Assembly: GCF_900156155.1 (NCBI RefSeq)
Contig: NZ_FTMD01000001.1
Span: forward strand, 124,001-188,000
DNA: 64,000 nt
Reading direction: 5' to 3'
Source: Aromatoleum tolulyticum
Lineage (GTDB): Bacteria; Pseudomonadota; Gammaproteobacteria; Burkholderiales; Rhodocyclaceae
Made by a program: the position numbers and the translations under genes. Each line of letters opens with the position of its first letter. Positions within the stretch are counted from its first letter, which is position 1. Shown here piece by piece: positions 17,833-26,101 of the stretch. The notes below the pieces were generated by a model, which had not been told where the DNA came from, did not search any database, and saw only the letters and a list, made by a program, of their open reading frames with translations.

Positions 17833-19688
17833 GCCAATTCGACAGCACCAAACGCTCGCTGGACGACGTCCTCAAGGACGTGAGCATCGGCAAGATTCAG
17901 TTGCCGGACTTTCAGCGCGGCTGGGTATGGGACGACAGCCATGTGCGCAGCCTGCTGGTGAGCATCGCGCGCTCGTTCCCGGTGGGCGCCGTGATGCTGC
18001 TGGAAACCGGCGGCGAGACGCGCTTCCAGATTCGACCGGTGGAAGGCGTGAAGCTGCCGGCGAACGCTTCGGCGGCCGAGCTGCTGATTCTGGATGGCCA
18101 GCAGCGCCTGACCACGCTGACGCAGGTGCTCGCCATCGACGCGCCGGTGGCCACACGCAACGAGAAGGGTCGCGCCATCGAGCGCCACTACTACTGGGAC
18201 ATCCAGAGGGCGCTAGAAGGCGTGGAGTCGCTGGACGAGGCCATCATCGCCGTAGAGGCCGACAAGTGCGTTCGCGAGAACTTCGGTCGGGACATCAAGC
18301 TGGACCTCTCGACGCCAGAGAAGGAATACCAGCAGCTGTACTTTCCCTGCCGCCAGACGCTCAACTCCGATGCTTGGGAAGAGGGCCTGCAGGAGGCGTG
18401 CCCCGAACAGTTCGCCACGTACATGAAGTTCCGCAAGCAGGTCTTGCAGGCCTTCCGCGGCTACCAGCTGCCGGTCATCCAACTACACAAGACCACGAGC
18501 AAGGAGGCGGTGTGCCTCGTGTTCGAGAAGGTGAACACCGGTGGCGTGCCGCTGAATGTCTTCGAATTGGTCACCGCCACCTATGCAGCCGACGGCTACA
18601 ACCTGCGCGACGACTGGTTCGGTAGCGGGGCGCGCAAAGTCGACTCGCGCCAGAAACGGCTGGCGAAGGAACCGGTGCTGACGGTGTTGGAGTCCACCGA
18701 TTTCCTGCAGGCGATTGCAATGCTGCATACGCTGAAGTGCAGGCAAGCCGACCTGGTCGCCGGCAAGACTGGCAAGCAGATGACGCCCGTCAGCGCCAAG
18801 CGCGCCACGATTCTGGAGATGCCGCTGGCAGCCTACAAGGAGTGGGCCGATGCCGCCGAAGAGGGCTTCAAACGCGCGGCGAAGCTCCTGAAGCGTGAGT
18901 GCGTGCGCGATGCGCGCGACCTGCCTTATCGCACACAGCTGGCTCCGCTCGCCGCCGTCCTGGCGCTGCTTGAGGAACGGTGGAAGGAGCCTCGCATCTA
19001 CGACAAGCTGGTGCGCTGGTACTGGTGCGGCGTGCTCGGCGAGCTTTACGGCGGCGCGGTCGAGACTCGCATCGCCAACGATATGGAGGACCTGCTGACC
19101 TGGATTGAAGGCGACGACGAAGCAGCCGAACCGCGCACGATTCATGACGCAGCCTTCCGGCCCGACCGCCTCGACCGTATGACCTCGCGCCTGAGCGCGG
19201 CGTACAAGGGCCTTAACGTGCTGCTCCTGCGTAGCAAGGCGGCCGACTTCTTCTGGAAGGGCACCATCTCCGAGTTGGATTCAGAAGATGTGGCGCTCGA
19301 CATCCACCACATCTTTCCGCAGAACTGGTGCGAGAACGAGCGCATCAGCAGGAAGCAATACAACACGGTGGTCAATAAGACCCCACTGTCCTACAAGGCC
19401 AACCGCATGATTGGCGGTGTAGCGCCTTCGGCCTACCTCGCCAAGCTGCAAAAGCATGAGCAGGTCAAGATTGACGATGCCGCCATGGATTCCATCCTGC
19501 GGACGCATGCTATCGACCCCAGTCTGCTTCGCAGCGACGACTTCCACGGCTTCTATGCGCACCGCAAGCAAGCCTTGCTAATGTTGATTGGCCAGGCCAT
19601 GGGCAAGGACGTTCAGCAGGCCGAGGCCCTTGCAGCTTCGGAGGTCGGAGCCTACGAGGAGGATGAGGACGAGGCTCAAGCGGCATGA
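17829..19688 (+). CDS. DUF262/DUF1524 (GmrSD-like) restriction nuclease
   Basis: A 619-aa protein with two recognisable parts. The N-terminal DUF262 domain has QLPDFQRGWVWDD near residue 25 and LILDGQQRLTTL near residue 87, the ParB-like NTPase motif. The C-terminal DUF1524 domain has ALDIHHIFPQNW near residue 490, a His-Me/HNH nuclease motif. This architecture is that of GmrSD type IV restriction proteins and of several DUF262 defence proteins that cut modified phage DNA. It begins inside the hsdS stop (ATGA) and its own stop overlaps the hsdR ATG, so it is locked into the type I RM operon. It may cover phages whose modified DNA escapes HsdR; that pairing is inference. Confidence 0.88.
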   Translation: MSQFDSTKRSLDDVLKDVSIGKIQLPDFQRGWVWDDSHVRSLLVSIARSFPVGAVMLLETGGETRFQIRPVEGVKLPANASAAELLILDGQQRLTTLTQVLAIDAPVATRNEKGRAIERHYYWDIQRALEGVESLDEAIIAVEADKCVRENFGRDIKLDLSTPEKEYQQLYFPCRQTLNSDAWEEGLQEACPEQFATYMKFRKQVLQAFRGYQLPVIQLHKTTSKEAVCLVFEKVNTGGVPLNVFELVTATYAADGYNLRDDWFGSGARKVDSRQKRLAKEPVLTVLESTDFLQAIAMLHTLKCRQADLVAGKTGKQMTPVSAKRATILEMPLAAYKEWADAAEEGFKRAAKLLKRECVRDARDLPYRTQLAPLAAVLALLEERWKEPRIYDKLVRWYWCGVLGELYGGAVETRIANDMEDLLTWIEGDDEAAEPRTIHDAAFRPDRLDRMTSRLSAAYKGLNVLLLRSKAADFFWKGTISELDSEDVALDIHHIFPQNWCENERISRKQYNTVVNKTPLSYKANRMIGGVAPSAYLAKLQKHEQVKIDDAAMDSILRTHAIDPSLLRSDDFHGFYAHRKQALLMLIGQAMGKDVQQAEALAASEVGAYEEDEDEAQAA

Positions 19689-22600
19689 ACCTGCACCAGG
19701 AAATCCACTTCGAGTCCGCCATTTGCGAGCACCTTGGCGGACACGGCTGGCTCTACGTGGAAGGCGACGCCGCCCACTACGACCGACAGAACGCCCTCTT
19801 CCTGCCCGACCTGCTCGCGTGGCTCGAGGCGACCCAGCCAGAGAGCTGGCAGCAGCTTGCGAAGACGCATGGCGCAAACTTTGCCAGAGTGCTGGCCGAG
19901 CGGGTGCGCAAGTGCCTCAACGACCACGGCACGCTGGAAGTGCTGCGGCGCGGCGTCGAAATGGTCGGTCTGAAGAAACCCCTGTCGCTGGTGCAGTTCA
20001 AGCCCGCCCTGAGTATCAATCCGGCCATCCAGCAGGCCTACGCCGCCAACCGGCTGCGCGTGGTGCGGCAGGTGCATCACTCGCTGAACAATCCGAAGGA
20101 CGCTCTCGACCTGGTGCTGTTCGTCAACGGCATCCCGGTCGCGACCGCCGAGCTGAAATCGGATTTCACCCAGAGCGTTGGCGATGCGGTCGACCAGTAC
20201 CGCTTCGACCGCAACCCGGCTCCGAAGGGCGGGCTGGCGGAACCGCTGCTGAGCTTCCCCGGCGGCGCGTTGGTCCACTTCGCGGTCAGCCAGTCCGAAG
20301 TGATGATGACGACGCGGCTCGCCGGGACGGCCACCCGTTTTCTGCCCTTTAACCAAGGTAACGCGGGTGGCGCCGGCAACCCACCCAACCCCTTCGGCTT
20401 CGCCACCCGGTACCTGTGGCAGGAGGTCTGGCAGCGCGACAGCTGGCTGGAAATCCTCGGCCGTTACCTCATCGGCCAGCGTAACGACAAGAAGCAGCTC
20501 ACCGCCGTCATCTTTCCCCGTTATCACCAGCTCGACGCCACGCGCAAACTGGTGGCCGACGTGCTCGCAAACGGTGCCGGCCAGCGCTATCTGATTCAGC
20601 ATTCGGCGGGCTCAGGCAAGACGAACTCAATTGCCTGGACGGCCCACTTCCTCGCCGACCTGCACGACGCGCAACACAACAAGGTGTTTGATAGCGTGCT
20701 GGTGGTGTCGGACCGCACGGTTCTCGACGCCCAGTTGCAGGAGGCCATCTTCGACTTCCAGCGCACGACGGGTGTAGTCGCCACCATCACCGACGATAAC
20801 GGCAGCAAGAGCGCCCAGCTCTCGCAGGCGCTGAAGGACGGCAAGAAAATCATCGTCTGCACCATCCAGACCTTCCCGTTCGCACTGGAAGCGGTGCAGA
20901 AGCTGTCGGCCACCGAGGGGAAACGCTTCGCGGTGATTGCCGACGAAGCGCACAGCTCGCAGACCGGTGAGGCGGCGGCGAAGCTGAAACAGGTGCTCTC
21001 GGCGGAAGAGCTTGCGGAACTGCAGGACGGCGGCGAAATTGACACTGAGACGCTGCTGGCGGCGCAGATGTCCGCCAAGGCCGCGCAGGACAAGGGCCTC
21101 ACCTACATCGCCTTCACGGCAACACCGAAGCAGAAGACCCTGGAGCTGTTCGGAAGACCCGGGCCCGACGGACTTCCCGAGCCCTTCCACGTATATTCGA
21201 TGCGCCAGGCCATCGAGGAGGAGTTCATCCTCGACGTGCTGAAGAACTACACGACCTACAAGCTCGCCTTCAAGCTCGCCAACAACGGGCAGGAATACGA
21301 CGAGAAGCAAGTCGAGAAGTCCGAGGCGCTCAAGGGCATCATGCAGTGGGTGCGCCTGCACCCCTACAACATCTCGCAGAAGGTGCAGGTCGTTGTCGAG
21401 CACTTCCGCGAGAACGTGCAGCCGCTCTTGAATGGCAAGGCCAAGGCGATGGTGGTCGTGAGCAGCCGCAAGGAGGCCGTGCGCTGGCAGAAAGCCATCA
21501 CAGCCTACATCGAGAAGCGGCAGTACGCACTGGGGGTCCTAGTGGCCTTCTCGGGCGAAATCAACGACCCGGACAGCTATCCCGACCCGGTCACCGAACA
21601 CAGCAAGTCGCTAAACCCCGGGCTCAAGGGACGCGACATTCGTGACGCGTTTGCCGAGGCGAACTACCACCTGCTGCTCGTCGCGAACAAGTACCAGACC
21701 GGCTTCGACCAGCCCCTGCTGTGCGGCATGTACGTCGACAAGCGGCTCGCGGGCATCCAGGCCGTGCAAACGCTGTCGCGCCTGAACCGTGCCTACCCGA
21801 GCAAGGACACGACCTACATCCTCGATTTCGTCAACGAACCGGCGGACATTCTCGCGGCCTTCAAAACCTACTACGAGACCGCCCAGCTGGAGGCGGCCAC
21901 CGACCCGAACCTCGTCTTCGACCTGCGCGCGAAGCTCGACGCGAGCGGCTATTACGACAGTTTCGAGGTCGACCGTGTGGCGCAGGTGGAGACCGGCCCG
22001 AAGGGCACGCAGGCGCAGCTCACTGCCGCGATTGCCCCGGTCGCAGACCGCCTGTTGAAGCGCTACAAAGCCCTCCGGACGGAGTTCGCCGCCGCGTTGG
22101 CAAACCACGATGAGGAGGCAGCCCAAGCCGCCAAGGATGCGATGGACGTGCTCGTCCTGTTTAAGGGCGACATGGGCGCCTTCAACCGGCTCTACGCCTT
22201 CCTGTCGCAGGTATTCGACTACGGCAACACCGACATCGAGAAGCGCTTCATCTTCTACAAGCGCCTGATTCCGTTGCTCGACTTCGGCCGCGAACGCGAT
22301 ACGGTGGACCTCTCGAAGGTGGTCCTGACGCACCACACGCTCAGGGACAAGGGGCGACAGACGCTGAACCTGAATGAAGGCGAGACCCCGAAGCTGCCAC
22401 CGATGAGCGAAACCGGCAGCGGCAGCCTCAATGAGAAGGAAAAGGCGCTGCTGGAGGAAATCATCGCGAAGGTGAATGGCCTCTTCGAAGGCGAGCTCTC
22501 GGACGACGACCAGCTCGTCTACGTCAATGGCGTCCTGAAGGGCAAGCTGCTGGAGAACGAAACGCTCATCCAGCAGGCCGCCAACAACAGCAAGCAGCAG

Positions 22601-22795
22601 TTCGCCAACTCCCCCGACCTGTCGCAGGCATTGCTGCACGCCATCATGGATGCACTTGATGCGCACACGACTATGAGCACCCAGGCACTGGGGTCCGAGC
22701 GAGTCCGCGAGGGCCTACTGGACACCTTGCTCGGACCGGGGCAGCTGTACGAGGCACTGCGAGGTCGCAGCAATCCTCAGCCGCTCTCTCGATAA
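19685..22795 (+). CDS. hsdR: Type I restriction endonuclease subunit
   Basis: A 1036-aa HsdR, a typical length. The N-terminal PD-(D/E)XK nuclease is visible as LDLVLFVNGIPVATAELKSD (about residues 138-157). The translocase follows, with Walker A HSAGSGKTNSIAW near residue 305, DEAH box VIADEAHSSQ near residue 420, motif III FTATP near residue 477 and motif VI QTLSRLNRAYP near residue 698. The C-terminal region is helical and probably contacts HsdM. It reels in unmethylated DNA and cuts at random distance. The start overlaps the DUF262 stop, making it the last gene of the operon hsdM-abi-hsdS-DUF262-hsdR. Confidence 0.95.
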   Translation: MNLHQEIHFESAICEHLGGHGWLYVEGDAAHYDRQNALFLPDLLAWLEATQPESWQQLAKTHGANFARVLAERVRKCLNDHGTLEVLRRGVEMVGLKKPLSLVQFKPALSINPAIQQAYAANRLRVVRQVHHSLNNPKDALDLVLFVNGIPVATAELKSDFTQSVGDAVDQYRFDRNPAPKGGLAEPLLSFPGGALVHFAVSQSEVMMTTRLAGTATRFLPFNQGNAGGAGNPPNPFGFATRYLWQEVWQRDSWLEILGRYLIGQRNDKKQLTAVIFPRYHQLDATRKLVADVLANGAGQRYLIQHSAGSGKTNSIAWTAHFLADLHDAQHNKVFDSVLVVSDRTVLDAQLQEAIFDFQRTTGVVATITDDNGSKSAQLSQALKDGKKIIVCTIQTFPFALEAVQKLSATEGKRFAVIADEAHSSQTGEAAAKLKQVLSAEELAELQDGGEIDTETLLAAQMSAKAAQDKGLTYIAFTATPKQKTLELFGRPGPDGLPEPFHVYSMRQAIEEEFILDVLKNYTTYKLAFKLANNGQEYDEKQVEKSEALKGIMQWVRLHPYNISQKVQVVVEHFRENVQPLLNGKAKAMVVVSSRKEAVRWQKAITAYIEKRQYALGVLVAFSGEINDPDSYPDPVTEHSKSLNPGLKGRDIRDAFAEANYHLLLVANKYQTGFDQPLLCGMYVDKRLAGIQAVQTLSRLNRAYPSKDTTYILDFVNEPADILAAFKTYYETAQLEAATDPNLVFDLRAKLDASGYYDSFEVDRVAQVETGPKGTQAQLTAAIAPVADRLLKRYKALRTEFAAALANHDEEAAQAAKDAMDVLVLFKGDMGAFNRLYAFLSQVFDYGNTDIEKRFIFYKRLIPLLDFGRERDTVDLSKVVLTHHTLRDKGRQTLNLNEGETPKLPPMSETGSGSLNEKEKALLEEIIAKVNGLFEGELSDDDQLVYVNGVLKGKLLENETLIQQAANNSKQQFANSPDLSQALLHAIMDALDAHTTMSTQALGSERVREGLLDTLLGPGQLYEALRGRSNPQPLSR

Positions 22796-22853
22796 CGGAA
22801 CGTTCGATTGGGGAGTTGAGGCAGTGACGGAGGAAGAAGCGTCTTCAGCGGCG

Positions 22854-24422
22854 TTACTCTCGGATGGGGCCTGGCGCGTCGAGAATCAGATATCCCGCTG
22901 ACACCCAGTATTCAACGAGGTGCCGCGCATCGATATTTCGAGCGAACTTTTCAACGACCTCGACCGGAGGGTGCATGGAGACCGCAGGAAACATGCGGGA
23001 TACAATCGCCCACGGGCCAATCAGGCTGTCCCAATTCGAGTGAGCGAGGGCAACGGGTTCCGCCACATCCTTCGACGGCCACGCTTCCTCCGCGACCCAC
23101 CGTAACCCCTGCTCCGCTGATACCCGGCCATTGCGGAAAGCTTGGAGCGCCTCGAACGCCGCAAGGTTTGCGACCAATATTTCGAACCGCCCGCGTCGAC
23201 CTTTACGCAGGGCGCCTGCCTCGTGGAGGTGCATCAGGTACTTCCACAGTGCAATCTTCTCGGCTTCGGGGAACTGCGGCCGTATTTCGAAGTGGAGCCC
23301 AAGCCAGCCTCCGGCGTATTCCTTGCTCACGTTCCAGTTTTCACGCGAGACGGCGTTGTGAATCATCTTCCCGAATAATGCCGCCTGCCACACGAGCGCG
23401 TTCTTGACCCCGAAACTACCCTCTCCTGGAACCCGCGCGCGGAGAGCTGTCGGCAAGGAATCTCGCATAAACCCCCGTGCCACCAAGTGAGCTTTGGTGG
23501 CTTCGGTATGCGCCTTGAACCTGGCAGCCCGCTCCATGAATTCCCGGCGACGCGCACGCCCCTGCGCTTCGCGCAGCCTTTCTTGGGCCCACCGCTCAGC
23601 CTGCTGCTCACGAAGTCGGAGCCTTTCCGCCTCCTGCTCCTGTCGCTCCCGTTCGAGGTCCTGCGCGCGCTGTAACTTTGCCGCCTCCAGGAGAGGCCGC
23701 AGTTCCTCCATCCATCCGCGCCGTAGCTCAGCTACGGAAGGATGAAACAACCATCGGACCTTCGCGCCGCCCTCCACCATGGCATTGCGAAGACTGTCCC
23801 ACGTAAAGTCGCGGTGCTGCCGGAGGTCGAACTCCATGGCAGGGGTTCCAGCGACCTTGATGCGTGCCAGTTTTTCGTCGTCGACGAAGTGAGTTACCGC
23901 CACTTCAACATAGATTTCCAGACCTCCAACCGGAACCACGATGAGGTCTGGTCGGAAATCGCCGCATGATTCCTCGAGGCGGACGTCACCAAGGGGCGCT
24001 TTGCCACCCGCCGCCAGAAGCTGTCTTCGGCTGTGCGTATGTCCCAGGGCGTCGTGATGCTCGAGAATTGCTTCGAGCTTCGGAAAGAAGAGTTCTCGCT
24101 CACTTTCGATAAGCTGCTTGGCGGCCAAGTGCACTGCCGTTTCAAGTCCGTTCGCGCATTCGGCTCCGGGCGCATGAGCAAAATGGGGGACGACCTTTCC
24201 ACTGGGCGCGTGCTTTGCGAAAAGAGCCTGTCTGCAGCCGGGGCAGATACAACGGCACCCTTTACCGAGAGGAACTTCACGGGGGGCATAGAGCCGCCCG
24301 TTCTCAATCGACAGCCCAAACGGCACGCGCATTCCGGCCAAGGGGCCGTCAGATGCAGGCCCACAGGAGGAAACCGTAGATAAAGCGTCGGCCATCTGCT
24401 CGCATTGTGCCCGTTCGAGCAC
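22854..24422 (-). CDS. CoiA-like zinc-finger nuclease
   Basis: A 522-aa protein, convergent with hsdR. Near residues 55-90 it has CRCICPGCRQALFAKH then PHFAHAPGAEC, the zinc-finger and FAH region of competence-protein CoiA. A nuclease-like segment follows around residues 145-170 (DFRPDLIVVP and LEIYVEVAVTHFV), consistent with a D...ExE/ExK active site. Residues 245-300 are a highly charged, Arg/Glu/Gln-rich coiled coil. The C-terminal half matches nothing I recognise. CoiA in Gram-positives promotes recombination of incoming DNA; stand-alone homologues on mobile elements may be defence nucleases (inference). Several in-frame starts are possible, so the N-terminus is uncertain by about 30 residues. 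Confidence 0.65.
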   Translation of the reverse strand: MLERAQCEQMADALSTVSSCGPASDGPLAGMRVPFGLSIENGRLYAPREVPLGKGCRCICPGCRQALFAKHAPSGKVVPHFAHAPGAECANGLETAVHLAAKQLIESERELFFPKLEAILEHHDALGHTHSRRQLLAAGGKAPLGDVRLEESCGDFRPDLIVVPVGGLEIYVEVAVTHFVDDEKLARIKVAGTPAMEFDLRQHRDFTWDSLRNAMVEGGAKVRWLFHPSVAELRRGWMEELRPLLEAAKLQRAQDLERERQEQEAERLRLREQQAERWAQERLREAQGRARRREFMERAARFKAHTEATKAHLVARGFMRDSLPTALRARVPGEGSFGVKNALVWQAALFGKMIHNAVSRENWNVSKEYAGGWLGLHFEIRPQFPEAEKIALWKYLMHLHEAGALRKGRRGRFEILVANLAAFEALQAFRNGRVSAEQGLRWVAEEAWPSKDVAEPVALAHSNWDSLIGPWAIVSRMFPAVSMHPPVEVVEKFARNIDARHLVEYWVSAGYLILDAPGPIRE

Positions 24423-24600
24423 ACCTACCCCTTTTCATTGTCATCGGGCTTTACTATTCAATCATAATTTTCCTACCTCAAGGCAACAGGCACAAAGGGG
24501 GACCGACCGATTACTTCGGGATACGTTCGAGCGCCGGAGAAGGCGCTCGATTTCGAAAGCAGGGCCTACAGGTGTAGCTGAGCATTACGCGCCGAGGCCA

Positions 24601-25671
24601 CTACGTTGCCAATGCGCTGTTCCCTGCCCACCTTGTCAGCCTGACCGTCAGCTTGGTCTTGTCGAGTTCGAATTCGGCGACGCGATGACTTTCGGGCACG
24701 TCATCGCCCATCAATCTTTCGAGGGCCACCTTCAGGCGCCGCCTGAATTCGCGCAATTCGCAGACCGCTCCGCCGTACCGGTACACGTCCGCAATCGCCA
24801 GTGCGTACGGGCCGGCATGGGTACTGTAGAAACTGGTCAGCCATGAGGTCAGCCCCGAGTAATCGTGGAGCGCCGAATCGCTGACTGCGCTCCAGTCTTC
24901 AGGGCCGAACAGCCGAGCCATAGACTCCAGAACCCGGAACGCGACCAGGTCACTCCCCTGCAAATGCTCGGCCGAGGCGTTCTTGCCAAGGTAGCCGTCG
25001 TCGAAGGCGACCTCAATCAGATGCGGCATTGGGATGTCCTGGCGCCTGACGCGAATACGAAGATGCGCCGCGTTCAGCCGTATCAGGCTTTCCCGTATTG
25101 CCCGGTGAACATTGGCGCCGTAGGCTACCTTCAAATCCTGCGCGAGTTGCCAGTACGAGACCCGGACCCACTCGGCGTCCTCAGAATCCGACAAAGGGCG
25201 CTCGTCTCGATAGTAGTTGAGACACGCTCCGAACACGCGGCGGTCGTAGTCACAGAGGGGATGCCCAGTCAGCGTTACGACCGTGTCGCCTTGGGATGCT
25301 ATCGGCTCCTCCAGGAGTGCCTCTCCGGTCGGGGTGCGGGCGGCGAACAGCGCCGAACGAAGCAGGACATTTGGCATTGCGACAGTCGCTTCGCGCCACG
25401 AGGGCAGAAAGACGTCACATCCCCGCCGGGCTGCACGCCGAAGCCGTGCCTGCCGCAACTCGACGTCTGACGCGTTCGCCGCCAATACCAGTACCGCCTC
25501 TGCTGCCTTCGCCCGCCGTCGCTGACTTCGAGCCATCGCTTCGAGCGTATCAGCCCCGGCGGATACCAGATGTCGAGTCAGCCCATCCTCGGCAGTCTCG
25601 GCTGCGCGGCGTGCTGCGCTCGCTTGAGCGCGAATTTCCGCAACCTTCTCGTCGACTGAAGTTCTACGCAT
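24601..25671 (-). CDS. TrfA-like plasmid replication initiator
   Basis: A 356-aa protein. The central part, FLPSWREATVAMPNVLLRSA then LFAARTPTGEALLEEPIASQ and GDTVVTLTGHPLCDYDRRVF, matches the TrfA family core (E. coli RK2 TrfA has PNELARSALF). Downstream, SYWQLAQDLKVAYGANVHRA looks like one of its winged helices. The N-terminal 100 residues are an Arg/Ala-rich coiled coil. TrfA binds iterons and opens the origin. Here the gene is inside a transposon with no visible partition or transfer genes, so it may be a captured replicon remnant or allow replication of an excised form (inference). Its ATG overlaps the end of the small upstream gene by 8 bp. Confidence 0.72.
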   Translation of the reverse strand: MRRTSVDEKVAEIRAQASAARRAAETAEDGLTRHLVSAGADTLEAMARSQRRRAKAAEAVLVLAANASDVELRQARLRRAARRGCDVFLPSWREATVAMPNVLLRSALFAARTPTGEALLEEPIASQGDTVVTLTGHPLCDYDRRVFGACLNYYRDERPLSDSEDAEWVRVSYWQLAQDLKVAYGANVHRAIRESLIRLNAAHLRIRVRRQDIPMPHLIEVAFDDGYLGKNASAEHLQGSDLVAFRVLESMARLFGPEDWSAVSDSALHDYSGLTSWLTSFYSTHAGPYALAIADVYRYGGAVCELREFRRRLKVALERLMGDDVPESHRVAEFELDKTKLTVRLTRWAGNSALAT

Positions 25672-25852
25672 GAGCCTTCACCGTCTTTTGGGCGATGAAG
25701 GCCACCATGAGTCCTCGCATCACGTCAGATGCAGAAGCGTCCTGCAGATTGCACCGCGTGACGAACTCGGCCTTGAGGTCCGCCGGCACCCACGCTTTCA
25801 TCTGAACCAAGTCGCGATGCCGGTCGCGGCTGGTCTTGTTCGTACTGCTCAT
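25664..25852 (-). CDS. Small basic protein preceding trfA-like gene
   Basis: A 62-aa protein starting MSSTNKTSRDRHRDLVQMKA. The stretch MKAWVPADLKAEFVTRCNLQ then DASASDVMRGLMVAFI is compatible with a ribbon-helix-helix fold (short strand, then two helices), so it may be a DNA-binding regulator of the replication gene. That is a structural guess. An AGGAG ribosome site precedes the ATG, and its stop lies inside the start of the TrfA-like gene, so the two are co-translated. A perfect 8-bp hairpin covers its translation start region. Confidence 0.6.
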   Translation of the reverse strand: MSSTNKTSRDRHRDLVQMKAWVPADLKAEFVTRCNLQDASASDVMRGLMVAFIAQKTVKAHA

Positions 25853-25858
25853 ATCCAC

Positions 25859-25883
25859 TCCTGGTGAAAGGGAACCACCAGGA
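25859..25883 (-). promoter_or_regulatory. Hairpin/inverted repeat over the ribosome site of the small rep-linked gene
   Basis: Perfect arms tcctggtg (25859-25866) and caccagga (25876-25883) with a 9-nt loop. The arm nearer the gene contains part of the AGGAG ribosome site of the 62-aa gene. It could be an autoregulatory operator or an RNA hairpin that hides the site, either of which would control Rep level. Confidence 0.5.
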
Positions 25884-26101
25884 CGTATAGGCGCGATTTC
25901 AGGAATCGGCTGCGACTACGGACAATGCCTCTGTGAGGAGGGCGAATTCGATGGCTTAATGGCCGTGGCAGGGTTTCGGCAGGGCAGGAGGCCCGCGACC
26001 CGTCACCCACCGCAGTCACCTATGGAGGAGTTCGAGCTTCGTCCTCAAGTTCATCTTCACGGAAACGACGCCAAGCCCCAGCAGCGAATCGGTGAGTGCG
26101 T

